This document shows, in pieces, positions 46,162 to 59,500 of a DNA stretch of 64,000 bases. Position numbers and translations under genes: made by a program. The stretch is from Perca fluviatilis (taxonomy: Eukaryota; Chordata; Actinopteri; Perciformes; Percidae), in contig NC_053127.1 in NCBI RefSeq assembly GCF_010015445.1, forward strand, positions 28,971,215 through 29,035,214, given 5' to 3'. The stretch's first letter is position 1; every line of letters starts with the position of its first letter. Under the pieces are notes generated by a model. That model ran no database searches. It worked only from the letters and a program-made list of their open reading frames with translations, and had not been told where the DNA came from.

Positions 46162-47337
46162 TTGACCCAAACATGAGAGAATGAAGCCTCACATTACTTT
46201 GAACTGTTTTCTTACCTTGAGTGTTTCATGCTCGGCTATTTGAGCATGTTAAATGAACACAGACTCTAAATTTTAATGTTCTTCTGCATTATCTGACCAC
46301 AGGCACTCATTGAAGTCAGCCCATGTTCTCTTTCTGGCTGAATCTCAGATTTATTATTCACTTTCTCATGCAGGATTTAGTCACACAACAGTGGGGCAGG
46401 GCCTTCTGGCAAATGCTCCTATATAACAGAATGGCAGGGACCACAGAGCATGTCAAATCAAATGTCAAAAGAGCAGTTGGCCAACTCCAAACTGTCTTTA
46501 CACTTTTCATTTTCCCTGAGTGCTGCTGGGATAGAATATATATGACAGAATGTCTCTGTGGGACCTAGATAAGAAGGAGCTGGAGATAAGTGAGAGAAAA
46601 CCATCAACAGATATGATAGCAATCTGCTATCATCGTTAGTTAACCTGCTATGACAACTGTGCTCATCGGCTGTGCTATTAGATGTTTTTCTGTTAAACAA
46701 TCTTTTCTAGATGGTATCATGCCACAATTGTTTTGTTTTTTTGTAACAAGGAGAGTGGTGATAAAGCGTGGGAAGCACTGAATATGAGATTGTCATTTAT
46801 TCCTATGGGGAGATTTAAGGTTGAGAAAGCTGCTCAACCGTTTGGGATGAGATGAAAGACAAAAAGCTTATGTCACATGGCCTTTGGAGACTGTACAATA
46901 AAAGCACTCAACTCTTGTTATACATTGCATTGGCAATTAGTTTAAAGTCCTCACATAATTGGCCTATCTATGCCAGATCATATCATTTTGATCTGGAATA
47001 TTTCCTGATTCTTCATGTGAGGACAGATGCTTCTTTAGCTTTGGAGCAGTGTGGACAGTGGTGTTATTTAATGATGAACACTGTACTCTGTACAATGGAA
47101 GAAATAGTTGAAATAGTAGAAGAGAATGTAGCCTTCAAGTGTCAACTGTGTTTTTATCCTCCGCAAGTCATGTTGGTGAAGTGTCCTCCCATGGGTCCTT
47201 GGAACAAATTGATGTCCTCACATGTTGCTGTTTGATACAGTGTCACTCTTCAAGCTGCCACACCTTCATGACTCCATCAGTGTTCCACAGCGTTAAGCTG
47301 TTTTCTGCACCCAGGACTTGCTGTCATCTCCACCTTT

Positions 47338-47666
47338 ATGGCCTGGTTTTCCCAGCAGAATTGCAACCGTGAAATGTTACGAAGGAAGACATTTGGTGTT
47401 ACAGAACCTGAAGTGGTTTCCATCTACACATACTTGCATCTGGTGCTGGAGTATGCAGTCTCTGTCTGGCATGGTTCATTGACTGAGAACCATTCTAAAA
47501 GGCTGGAAAGTAAGCAAAAAAAATAATAATAATCATACTTGGCCACAGGTACTCAGGATACCCAGAGGCTCTCTGCACTCTCATACTGTGTACTTTAGCA
47601 GAAAGACACACTCAACTGTGTCTTGACTTCGCCAGAAAGCTTAAGCTTAAGTCTACTCCTAAATGA
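47338..47666 (+). pseudogene. LINE reverse transcriptase C-terminal relic
   Basis: The first frame (47338-47523) ends VLEYAVSVWHGSLTENHSKR and LESKQKK before a stop. After a frameshift in an AAT-rich run, a second frame (from about 47532) reads IILGHRYSGYPEALCTL and then LAERHTQLCLDFARKL, stopping at 47664-47666. This is the characteristic end of a non-LTR retrotransposon reverse transcriptase of the CR1/L2/Rex-like group. The upstream RT catalytic core, endonuclease and ORF1 are not recognisable, so it is a short 5'-truncated dead copy. Confidence 0.85.
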
Positions 47667-49900
47667 CAAAGGATTTTAGATTTGAGATTAGTTTTTAGCT
47701 TAGATTATTGCAATTTTAAACTTGGATCTATTTTATAACTCTTAGTCTATTTTAAATGGGTGATCTACTTAGTATTGATGTTTCATTGTAATAGTAAAAT
47801 AATTGTGAATTATGGGCTAGCTGGCCAACCAGTTGCCATTCATTCCTGAAAAGAAACTACCATGACTAAAGACAGCTTACATTGTATTATAATTAGGAGG
47901 CATTGCACAATGATGAGACTAGGGCTTGCTAAAAACTCATTAATCCTACAGCACTCGCTCTTGGAATTAGAGGAAGTAATATTCTGGCTAAGAGTGTGCC
48001 CTGGGGTAAAAATGGAAGGAGAGTTCCGTTTGCTAAATTCTGTTCTAATTCCTGGGTTGCCTGAAAAAAATGATCATACAAAAAAGAATATTTGAACCAA
48101 AAATAAATAAGTAAGAGAGATCATGATGGATGAATTTGTTAAACTATGTTGTATAATTCGTAATAACATTTTATCCATAGTATACGAATTGTATTCATTG
48201 TTGAAATGAGCTTTAATGTCAGCTCCAATAGGACTGACTGTTAACTATTATTTGCATGCCTACTGAGAAATATGGATGTACCCGGTGGTAATGCAAATTC
48301 AACTGAACACAGAGGCCAGCTAAAATCAGTTAGCTTCAAGCTAAATGCTGAATTAAAAACTGCTTTTATTTGGTTTATTCCTTACAATTTGCAGGATGTA
48401 ATTGAAGCCCTTTTGGTTTGGTCTAAAACCAGCTTGGATGCTGCTTGTATGAGATCAGAGGTGGAGCTCTCAATTGTGTAATGTTTTGCAATATTTTGGA
48501 AAGATTATATGTATAACTGAGCTCATTCTAGAGCAAAATAAATGTCATTTAATGAACTACTACTGTCTGGTTTTAGTGACAAATTATTTAGAAGGAAATG
48601 GTGGCTGCAGCTGAAATCTACACAAAACCAAAGGCAGAGAATATAGTTAAGACAACCATCCATCTTGCTAACGTATCCTTGAGCAACATGCTGGTTGGAT
48701 GGTTGCTGCTCCAAGGAAGGGGCAAGAAAAAAACAATATGTAAAGAATAACAAATGAAAATATAGTTTGTAAAGTTGTCAACTGGATGAAAGGTGACCAA
48801 TTAAGTTAGATTGATTGATTTCTGTTGTGTGTAACAGTTACAGTAAATAATAAATATAGTTGATTTGTTAACCTTAACAAATTACTGTTATGGTACTCTG
48901 AAATGTATTTGTATCTAAAACAATATACAAGGAGGGGGATCGATGTGTGTGTTTCAGCCATACTGAGGTTTTATGACAAACTAACTGATCAAAGTCAGTA
49001 AAAACCTGTTAGAGCATTGTTTTGGCAATAATAAAATTGTTTTTTAGCCGTTAGGTTTGCTAATATTAAACTGTTGCCTGTTGTGGCCATCATAGAGACA
49101 TTTTAACTTTGTTCTCTCTGTGTATTTGTATAATTCATAACCTTGATCTTTTATTTTATTGACCTTTACCTATATTGGCGTTTATATTGCAAAGCTTTGA
49201 AGCAAACTGATACATAATTGTCAGTAAATAGTCAAAAAACACATTTTATTCGTTTTTGTGTTGAACTCTGTTTGTCTTCTTGATTTAAGTGCTTCTTACG
49301 TTTTCTTCAATAATATGCGTTTTATTCCTGTAGTTCTTTGCCTAATACACGTTTGGTTTTACTCCTTTCTTTCTCACGTACAAGCCACACTGTGAAATTG
49401 AGGTCAAATGAATGTATTTGATTGAAATAAATCAAAACAAAGGGCGCATCAATGCATCTTGGTTGCACATGTCAATTGCCAGTGCAACATAACATGCGCT
49501 AGGTGGTGCACTGTGTAAGTGAGCAAGTTTATATGGTTTGATCATTGGTAACAAAATCTGTTGCTCAGTAGCGCCACTTGCGCTGGCCTAGCGGCAATAC
49601 CTATCACTCTTGTGTTATTACAGCCCTCATGACCACGACAGTGTCAAGTGAGCCACACCGAAACACGGAACATTTTGTCAGGACTGTCAAAATAAAACGC
49701 GCACCGTTTGTTGCATGCTGCAGCAGCTCTTTTGGACACAAAGTACCTAAAGGAAATCGACTATATTATTCAGTAATAATACATATTATATATATATTAT
49801 TAACAACTTTAGGTTTTCCAGAAGCAATGTTCATAGCACTAGTCATAACATTAACGAACTGTTTCTATACTTTTACTTTGCCGGAAATATTGTCTACTTT
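47667..49900. other. Intergenic, AT-rich; nothing recognised
   Basis: Includes sequence directly downstream of the LINE relic that may be its 3' tail. No gene is supported; the frame at 49578-49904 has no motif. Confidence 0.35.
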
Positions 49901-50518
49901 CTGACGTGTGTCTGTCTGTCTTCGGTTGGCTTGACAAAGCTTTGACCACGAATGAGCCAATAGGCTGTGGAAGGCAGAGTTGTCCCTGTGGCCGCCATTA
50001 AAGAAAGGAATCCATGAATTCAAATGGAAACCAACAGGAACCGAGGCTGAAATTATGACCGAAATAATCGTTAAAATATAGGCCGATGCCATCTTTCGAG
50101 AGGTTTTTACAGGATGTATTTCGTTTTTAGACTAATTTTTGCGATGGAGGAGTAAGGCAGGACGTCTTTATTTTTTTAAGCAGAGACCGTTTTAGGGCTA
50201 AGGGGGAGGGGGAGAGTTGCTTCTTTGCTCTCCTTTTCTTTTTGTTTTATGAACATTTTTCGCTTGCGTTAATTAGTTTTTACTGTGTGTTTTTGAGATG
50301 TCGACATAAAGCCAACACGGTCTCTTTTATCCGCTTTTAGCTCCGGTGGAGGAACTGCAATCGGAAGGTTGTTGAATTAACTATCCTCCAGCCAAATGTT
50401 ACAAAAAATATTTCTCGTTGATTAAGCCTGCACATCTTTTGAAAACACAAATTCGCAAATTGTTCTCTATTTCCCGGGAAGTGAAATGATGGAGTGTTGG
50501 ATTTCGCAGTGAAGAAGG
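49901..50518 (+). promoter_or_regulatory. MED13: MED13 promoter and 5' UTR (putative)
   Basis: This region upstream of the MED13 start has a CCAAT box (49957-49961), a YY1-like GCCGCCATT (49991-49999) and a second CCATCTT about 100 bases further on, with no TATA box. YY1 and CCAAT sites are common in broadly expressed vertebrate promoters. At least two short upstream frames lie in the likely leader: ATG GAG GAG TAA (50144-50155) and a nine-codon one (50486-50512). The transcription start itself is not determined. Confidence 0.5.
50486..50512 (+). other. Upstream ORF just before the MED13 start
   Basis: ATG ATG GAG TGT TGG ATT TCG, then CAG TGA: eight codons plus stop, in a different frame from MED13. 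The stop ends six bases before the main ATG. It may lower translation of MED13 by requiring reinitiation; this is inference. Confidence 0.5.
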
Positions 50519-50584
50519 ATGAGTTCTTGTTATGTACCAAACGGGGCCAGCTTGGAGGATTGCCATTCCAATCTATTCTGTCTG
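50519..50584 (+). CDS. MED13: MED13 coding exon 1
   Basis: The ATG context is AAGGATGAG. The exon ends exactly on a codon boundary at CTG|GTAAGA. The start is chosen because the peptide matches the known MED13 N terminus ([15 protein letters not shown]). Confidence 0.93.
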
Positions 50585-53500
50585 GTAAGAGATTTAAAAC
50601 TAAAGGAAAGCAGCCATTTTTAACTAGCTGAACAGGGGCTAAGCTAACGTTAGCCACACAGACATCAGTTGATAGGAGCTTAGCTAGGCTTACGGCCCTA
50701 TCGAGCTGACATCATTTCATGGCAACAAGGTATCCCAGTTCGCTGGTGTTGCCGTGTTCCCTTGTTTTGACACTTTGTCACTTAACCTAGTTGTAACGGC
50801 CTGTCTATTATAACCTTCTTTCTGCTAACGGTACATTTCCATTTTTCTATTCACAAACCAAACATTCAAGGTTAACGCCACTCGCTTATTGTTAAGCTTA
50901 ATTTACTACATTTGTCAGGATGGACACAGCAACATATCGCTTACTAGCACGGAAATGCATGTTGTGCATTTTACTGCCAAAAACACGACTATGTTTCCCA
51001 ATGAGTTAGTTGTTGTAGCACTTTCTCCCTTTCGCCTCAACACCTTGTTTATTATTAACTTGCTATCTCGTTGTCATTACATTTGCACTATGTTTTTATC
51101 AAGTGCTGACCCGTAAACCAAACACCTCATGCACTTCAGTTTGCAGTTTAGTTCTATCGCAGAGACTGGTAAAAGACTGAGCAGTTTTCTGTGAAATTCT
51201 GTGTTTTTGCATAACACTGACAACTCCTGGAGTGACACATGTCAATGCCCAACTCGCACACCTTGTCGATAAACGCACGCCCCTTATGCCTTGCCTAGAA
51301 AGCACTTTTTCTGCAATAAGCATGTAACGAGATTGTTTCTAGTAACGGTATTTGTTTGCAAACTTTAATTATTTATGTAATAAGTTATCATCTTGTTTGT
51401 TAGTGGCTTAATCTCCTTGACTTCATTTTCTAGTATACACACCAACTAGGGCACAGGCCCCAGGCTGATTATATAATCTCTGGCATGCATTCCTGTGCAT
51501 TACAAACATCTAGGAAACTACATATCTAAGCTACACTTTCTACTGCCATAAACTACACTATGAATTGGGAAGCGTATACTGTTTCCCCCTTTCTCCTTTT
51601 CATCATATCATGTTGTCAGTTTTGGCCAGTTGACATCCACACCCTAAGTAGTTGTGATTGTGCTCCTAACCACTTGGTAGTTTACAGGTATTCTTTAAAT
51701 CCATTGTGAGATAAATAGTGCAGTAACCATCCCCTGTGTAATCCACAGTCTGCACCTCTACAGCATATGGCAAGGTGTTGCTTGTGTGTACAGTTCCTCT
51801 TCTGACTGGATAATCAAGAACATGGTCTGAATGTGTTTGTTGTTGCAGTTAATTGGCTTGTCAGCAGGCTTAACACACATTGACTTGTAGGTTAGGGGAA
51901 GAGTGTAATGCTGCCTCCATGAGCTCCTCTGAACATCCTGCTTCCACAGTTGGAAGTTGGAGATGTGTTTTGTCAAATGCTATAATGTAACCCTAAGTTT
52001 TGTTATAGATTAAATGATCCAGAACCACTTTGTGGTGCAGGGCCAGAAGTTAAAGACCACAAAGTGCATCGATCTAGATTGATTTATTAATATGCTATGC
52101 AAAAAATGTTATTAAAAGTTAAGTGAAGAGTCGGAGTCGAAATGCATCAACATGTTGACATAGAATTGTAGTATAATAACAACGTAATGAAATACTACAC
52201 TGCTTTTGCCACAAATTTACTCAGCTTCAAGCTGTCCGCCCCCTAAAGGTAACATTTCATTGCAGAAAATCCCCATTCTCTCAATACTACTTAGCTGGGT
52301 CGATTGTGTGTGCTGAACTCGTAATTACAGTGTTTACGACAGCACTTGAAGGCAGCGTTGGCTACAGTGGACAGGCAAGGTAGAGGCTGGTAGTTGTGTT
52401 GCTGTGCCTGTCTGGCTGACATTTTCCTGCACACTGAGACTAAGCATAACACCACTGCTGTTATGACTCACTCACTGAACAGACTCCACTTTGTGGTTTT
52501 ATGGTGAAAGAATGCGAATACATTGTGGTACTTTTTTCCCTCTTAGTTTTTCAGTGGATAGTCTTCTCTGGAGTATGATACTACTTGTTACTTTTTTTTC
52601 TTCTTTTTTTGCATTTTAAAGCGGGCGTATTGGAATTAACTTGGGTGTGTATACATTCAGTTTATCTGTTTCTGGATTATTATACACCAGTGTAGCTGGC
52701 TTTTCGTGACATTTGTAATTTTTGCTTCCATGCATTTCAGCGCCATAGGTTCTAACCTTTAAAAAAGCACTTTGCAAAAATCTTCTGTTCGGTGATAGCA
52801 TCGGACGTGGCATGCACTAACTTAAAAAGAGCTGTGTTTAAAGTTGCTCAAATGAAACTGATCGAATTTGCATTCTCTTCAACCAAAATCGCAAACACAC
52901 ACTTGTTAGTTTCATGTTAGCTCCATGACAGAGAGTTAACAGAGAGAGAGAGAGAGAGGTGACACACAGGAAAAGAGACTTGGTAGAAGAGGAGCATCTG
53001 CGGCATGATTTGAGCAGCTTCACCTGTTGCTTGTCCCATATCTTGAAAGGCAGGAAGGCAGCTGTTTGAACACAGTGTTCCCTACTGAGAACCTTAAGTG
53101 GCCAGAGGGAAGGTGAGCAGCTGGCAAAAGCAGGGGTCATAACCCCCCCCCCCCACCACCCCTCCAAGTACGTGTCACCTCAGGAAAACTTCCTTCCCCT
53201 ATCCAGTGCCTTTTGGCCTTAGATTCCCTTCCAATGCAGCAGTGTGATTTATTTATTTATTTTTTGCTTTGGCATATGAAAAGATTAAACTTCTTATGAC
53301 CCACAAGCAGTTGCTCACATACTTTTAATAACATTTACCAAGACGCAGGCAGGTGGAAAACTTGCAGATTAATAGTAGTGCATCAAGTGTTTGAGGCACA
53401 CTTGCACGCACAGCCTGCAAAGCATGAACGTTGGAAGGAAATACACAGATATCTGTGGCACCCTCTGTTTTTGCACACATGCTGCCACTAATTTATTTTG

Positions 53501-56500
53501 AAAGGACAGATAGAAGAAGAACTGCAGAAGGCCCATTTATTCTTGATAGAGCAGTCTGCCTCTTGGATATTGTTGATAAGGAGTAGAGTACTGACGGTGT
53601 CCAGTCTTCTTCAGTCTCAGGAATATATAAGGACAGAAGTTAATATTTTGTCTGTAGTCCACAGTTTAATTCACAATCTCGTGTATTTTGTACAAAATCT
53701 GGCAACAGAACAGAGGTACAAACTACAAGCAATGTCACTAAATGTTTCTACACTGTAACTTTTTTGAATGCTATAAAAACAGTTTAACGCCACATTTTAT
53801 TCCTAAATAATATAGCCTACTGTACATATGTACAACTAGAGCACATGTGTCAAAGTCAAGGCTCGCGGGCCAAATCCGGCCCCTTGCAGATTTAGATCCA
53901 GCCCGTATATCAATTTGGATTCACAATAAATTTTGGCCCGCTTAGTAGTACGCCAAACCAAAAACATATGGAAAGTGTTTTTTAAACTGCAATTACACGT
54001 CATTCAAAGCAGAGTATGGCAGATTTGCCGACTCTGAGTCTCAGAAATTCCCCCAGAAGAAGCAGAGAGTTTTCATATTCAGGCTGTGAAACAGGTTGTT
54101 GTTAAAAAAAATGCGTCATTGGTTTTGCTTGATTTACTAAATTCTATGATGGCTAAGGAACTCTTTTGATGACTTTTGTAGGCCTTCACGTCAACAAAAA
54201 GCGTACAAAAATGTCAGAAGAAGCAACAAATTTACAAAAAGGTGACAAATGTCTGAGAAAGCCACAAAAATGAGGAAAAAACCTACCAAAATGTAAAAAA
54301 AAAAAGTGACATGCAGTAACAAAAGCACGTCAATAAACTCTCCATGTCTGGCCCTTGGTGTGATTCTCTTTTTCCAGTGTGGCCCTTTTAGTGAAAATGA
54401 GTTTGACACCCCTGAACTAGAGAGATTGCTTGTTGAATAAGTAGTGTCTTCAAAGACCTCTGAAGGTTTTACAACATTCAACCTAAATATCAGTTAATGT
54501 AGTTTTCTATTGGGATGAAGTTGTAGAAGAAGCATTGTGTTGCAAGAGTTAATCACAAGGCAGATGTTTCTTACAATGCTTGCAGTCAGTCTTTGTTTTT
54601 CTGTTTCAAACCCAGAATGTTGTCACCCAGCAGTGCTACACAAACCTTAACAAATCATCTCTGTGCTCTGTTGAATGTGCAAATACAAAGATAAACGTTT
54701 AGTGTGTCAACAAGTAGGGGTGTGCAAAAAAAAAATCGATTCACATTCAAGCTCTACCGATAGAGTTAAATAATTTTTTATATTTATTTAATTTTTTGTA
54801 ATGGCGTGTATACTATTGTCCTGAAATGAGTTTAGGTCGCCATTCCCATAGATGGCGCTGCGTCAAGTAATTTAGTCGGCGCCAACAATAGCAAACCTGA
54901 CCGAAAGAATTATTCAACCTGCTCCATCCTCATTGAAGGCGAGAGTTAGGGCACATTTTGGCTTTTATAACCTCGAGGGGAAGACGGAACTTGATAGGAA
55001 TTAGAGGTGTTGAAATTAATCAAATAATCGATGCATCGAATTGTGGACGTGGACGATGCTGCATTGATAATCGGCCGGCTCATAATCGATTATTTCTGGT
55101 GACAATTTAATGTAGGCCTAACAACATTTCTGTTTACATATTCGGTTATGTTTTGCACATTCAGGAAGTGCCATGTGCTCAGTGCTGTAGTTTTAGGTAT
55201 CCAATTTATTTAGTATTAGAGCACTGCAGAATGTTTGGTTTTTGAAGCTTGAAAAGCTATGAATTAAATATCCTACATGGCTTTGATAGAAACATTTATT
55301 TGACGCATCGTGATGCATCGAGATATCGAATTGAATCGCTGACATGATAATCGTAATCAAATCGGGAGATCAGTGAAGATTCACACCTCTAATAGGAATC
55401 ATGCTATATTTAGGCTTTGCAAAGCCAAAGTTCAGTATTTTGGAAACACCACAAACTTGAGAACTCCCATGGTACAACATCACCCAGAGATTAACATTAA
55501 AGACGTGGAACAACAACAACCTAAAGTACCCAACATATCAACCCAACTCTGAACCAAAAGCTCTTTTTATTTAACGGTTTTATTTTATACTTGAATTAAA
55601 TGTATTTGAAAGCTGGCCAATGCTTGGCACTTTGCAGTTTTTAGTTGCAAAAGTTTTTGAATGAAGACATATAAAGTAATGTCAAACTACATTTAATGTG
55701 TTGTTTCTTTTCTTTTAAATGTTATGTCTACGGCAATCACATGGGAAAAGTAACTACATTTACATACTGTGAATCGTTTTTTAAATTGAGAATCGTTTTT
55801 TAATCAAATACATCTTTGAATTGAATCTTGAGCCTAAAAATCTATCGAATCGTGACATTTTCTGAATCGTGCACATCTACCAACAAGGACATTTTATTCT
55901 GTTTGTAGAATCATAGTTAACATAGACAAAATGTTCAGTCTTCATCATTAGTTACATCCACTATGAACCAGCAGTGCAAATATTTGGATTATTTCCTGTG
56001 TAAACAAAACTGATTCAGCTTGAAGTCTCGTGAGAAGAGACCTGTTTCATTGAAAGTGACTTCAGACATTTTTGTCTAATTTTCAAAACATGCCTGTTTG
56101 GAATGGGCTAATTGCTTGGTCTCCTGCATTGCTGCTTGCAGCTTTCTCCAGAACCACTGTACTCCGAAATAACTTACAGAAGGCCCCCAAAGCACTTAAT
56201 ATGCAACTGTAGGCCTATACTACTGACTTACTGTGTACTTGTACTTTAGAGGAAAACGTACATTAGCTATCCAGCATTATATTAGAGTTGAAAATCTCCA
56301 CCTTGAAGTACATTGTGCTGAGTGATAATGCCTCTCTTTTTACTTCAACTAAATATATGAAAGCAGAACTTGCACTGTGCGGTCACAGGTGGTTTGATAT
56401 GGCATAAGTAAAGCACATCCTGAATGTTTTTGTTTTGTTGTAATTTTTTTATTAAACTCAACCTGTAACACATGTTGCAGGTTCAATCAGTCGCGGTTCG

Positions 56501-59500
56501 GCTACTGCTCATGTAGAGATTCAACGTGTCCCCTATTTTATCATTTGCATGTAGAGTAGACAGCAATGAGTTTTTGGCGGATGATCGGTTTTTGGCAAGA
56601 CACCTGTAGCCGGTGAACCGTAATCAATGAGCCTTGTAGGGATTCAGCAACTCCCCGCCCCTGCTGCTGTACTGCACGTGTGGGGACACAGAGATATCCC
56701 CATTTATATATAGATTAAGTTGAGCAGGTTTAGATGCGTCATTGTGTCATTGCTTTAGATCTTCACTATCCTCAAATGTGTAAGCAAACTGTATATTTTA
56801 GACTAACAGCTGATCAAAAGTCTGTGTAGTCACTTCAAAACTTTTTGAGTTTCAGTTTCTCACCACATAGTATTAAGATCAGGTTCTCACTAGAAGTGGG
56901 AGGATTCGAGGTCAAACTTATTGGCCTCTTTTTAGCATCCATGCAGTGCAGGAGAGAAAAGACTGATCTGATTGTCAGTGAACACTTTTCAACTCCACAC
57001 TGTAGTGGGTGAACATCATTGCATCCGTAACAAACGTTTGGAACACCTACTTCTGTTCTTTAATGAAATCAAACTGCATAAGGGAAAAACGTTGTACTAG
57101 CTATCGCCAACTTTTGGTAAAACGGAGTGTTTTTCATAGTTATTGTCACAATAGCACTTAGTGGTTTTCAATATTGAATAGATTTCATATTATTCATGTT
57201 TTGGATAAGGATCCGATAGATCTTAAACTACGATAGTGTTGTAATGTCTTGTTCTTGTTCTTAAAATAATCTTAAAATAACTGAGATGCATCTGCAGTGA
57301 TCATTTATTTGCAGTGATCATTTGCATCATTTATTACAGAGTAATGATTATAAAGATTTGATGTGGCTGTGACAGTTTAATAATGCAGCATCTGTTAATG
57401 ATGATGTCAGATATTGAGAGTGGAGATTTCATATATAGACTTAAGATAACACAATCCTTTTAATAAGTCATTTATTGCCGAGGATAATTGCTTGTTGACA
57501 GTAACACAGAATTTGGTTACCGGTATACATTTTCCTGCACGGTTGCTTTAGTGAAGGTTCGTTTTGTGCCATATATTCTCAAGGAAAGAGTCCTAATGCA
57601 TTCAGTTGCCCACTTGGCAGAGAAACTGCAGCATAGATGCAAACATCCTGATGGTGACAGAAACGGTCCCAAAAAGGTGATGAATAGAACTGCAATGTAA
57701 GATGTAGAGTCTAGCCTTCTGCTGTTGTGGACTGTTGTATATCATTCACACATTAACAGCGCAGCAGCAGAAGCAGCTTTTATCAGAATTTTAGCTGTGA
57801 CTGCTACTACAGTTGCTAAATCTCAGAAATGAACCAGGTCACAAGTTTGTGTGCCCCTAGGATGTGGTCAGTTGGTTCAAGTTGGCCAGCGTGTACAGTT
57901 GTACCACAGTAACTGTAGTCAATAACAAGAAGCATGTCAGGGTCATGATACCAGGCTGCCTGTTAAACGGTTTTACCTTCTCTTGACCCCATGTGCATAG
58001 AGTTGCTTGTTTGCCTGAATTCAAAGATTGCCTTACAACTCTGTATTGCTTTTTACACCAATTAAAGCGGTTTGTCAGCTGAGAAAGTGTAATTATCAAA
58101 TGTTTTTTTTTCTATTGTTACTTTTTGAATAACTTGCAGTTAGTTGATAATCCAAGTTGTCGCCAGTTAATTTTTCATTTGAACGACTAATCAACTAATG
58201 GTCTAATGGAACAGACTGGAACTGCTCAATTGGGTTTGAATAGAAAGCAGTTGGCATTGCCCTATAATAGGCCCTATAATAAGTTCTTGTAAATTTTAAC
58301 GTTTTCATGGAAGAAGATACAGTAGGAAATGCTTAGGTTGAGAGGCTTTTCTATCCTCTGTATCTATACAAGAAAGGGTTTTTAACATGGCGTAATGTTA
58401 ATGCAAATACAAGACCATGCAGTCTACCTTGGCAATAACAAAATGTTATAACGATATACTTGTAACTGTATCCACTTTAGTTAACTACTGCATTAGGTCT
58501 GGCCTGTAAGAGCAATGGCAATGTACATCTCCCTTCTATTAAAGGTCCTGTGACATGCTGCTTTTTAGATGCTTTTATATAGGCCTTAGTGGTCCCCTAA
58601 TACTGTATCTGAAGTCTCTTTTATATAGGCCTTAGTGGTCCCCTAATACTGTATCTGAAGTCTCTTTTATATAGACCTTAGTGGTCCCCTAATACTGTAT
58701 CTGAAGTCTCTTTTATATAGGCCTTAGTGGTCCCCTAATACTGTATCTGAAGTCTCTTTTATATAGGCCTTAGTGGTCCCCTAATACTGTATCTGAAGTC
58801 TCTTTTATATAGGCCTTAGTGGTCCCCTAATACTGTATCTGAAGTCTCTTTTATATAGACCTTAGTGGTCCTCTAATACTGTATCTGAAGTCTCTTTCCC
58901 GAAATTCAGCCTTGGTGCAGAATTACAGCCACTAGAGCCAGTCCCACAATGAGCTTTCCTTAGGATGGGCCATTTCTGTGTCTGTAGCTATTGAGGAGGA
59001 GAGAGGGGGGGGCAAGGTGGAGGGTGGGGGTGTGGCCTTGACCAACTGCCACTTTGGTCGTTTGAAAGCCATGATGTCTCTCTCTCATGGGTGAGCCAAA
59101 TTCTCTTTGCGGGCAAAGCAGAGAAAGGGGAGGTAACCTTGCACCTTATGACCTCATAAGGAGAAGATTCCAGATCGGCCCATCTAAGCTTTCATTTTCT
59201 CAAAGGCAGAGCAGGATACCCAGGGCTCGGTTTACACCTATCACCATTTCTAGCCACTGGGGGACCACAGACAGGCTGGGGGTACGCATGTTAATGTTAA
59301 AAAAAACTCATAAAGTGACATTTTCATGCCATGGGACCTTGGTTACAGTTAGGTCATCTTATAAGGCTTGAGAGCTAACTTTATAACATTAAGATATTTT
59401 TTAATGGCAAAGCAAGCACATTTGGATAGTATTATTAGGAAAATGTATTATTACCACCAAGTGTGGAATGGGCTAAAAAAGATTATAAAAGAGTTAGCAA

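Noticed and set aside
46852..47235. 127-codon plus-strand frame just left of the LINE relic
   Set aside because: No reverse-transcriptase motif is visible in it, unlike the following segment, so I did not extend the relic into it.
58573..58894. Regular array considered as CRISPR-like
   Set aside because: The units abut with no variable spacers and lie in a eukaryotic transposon.
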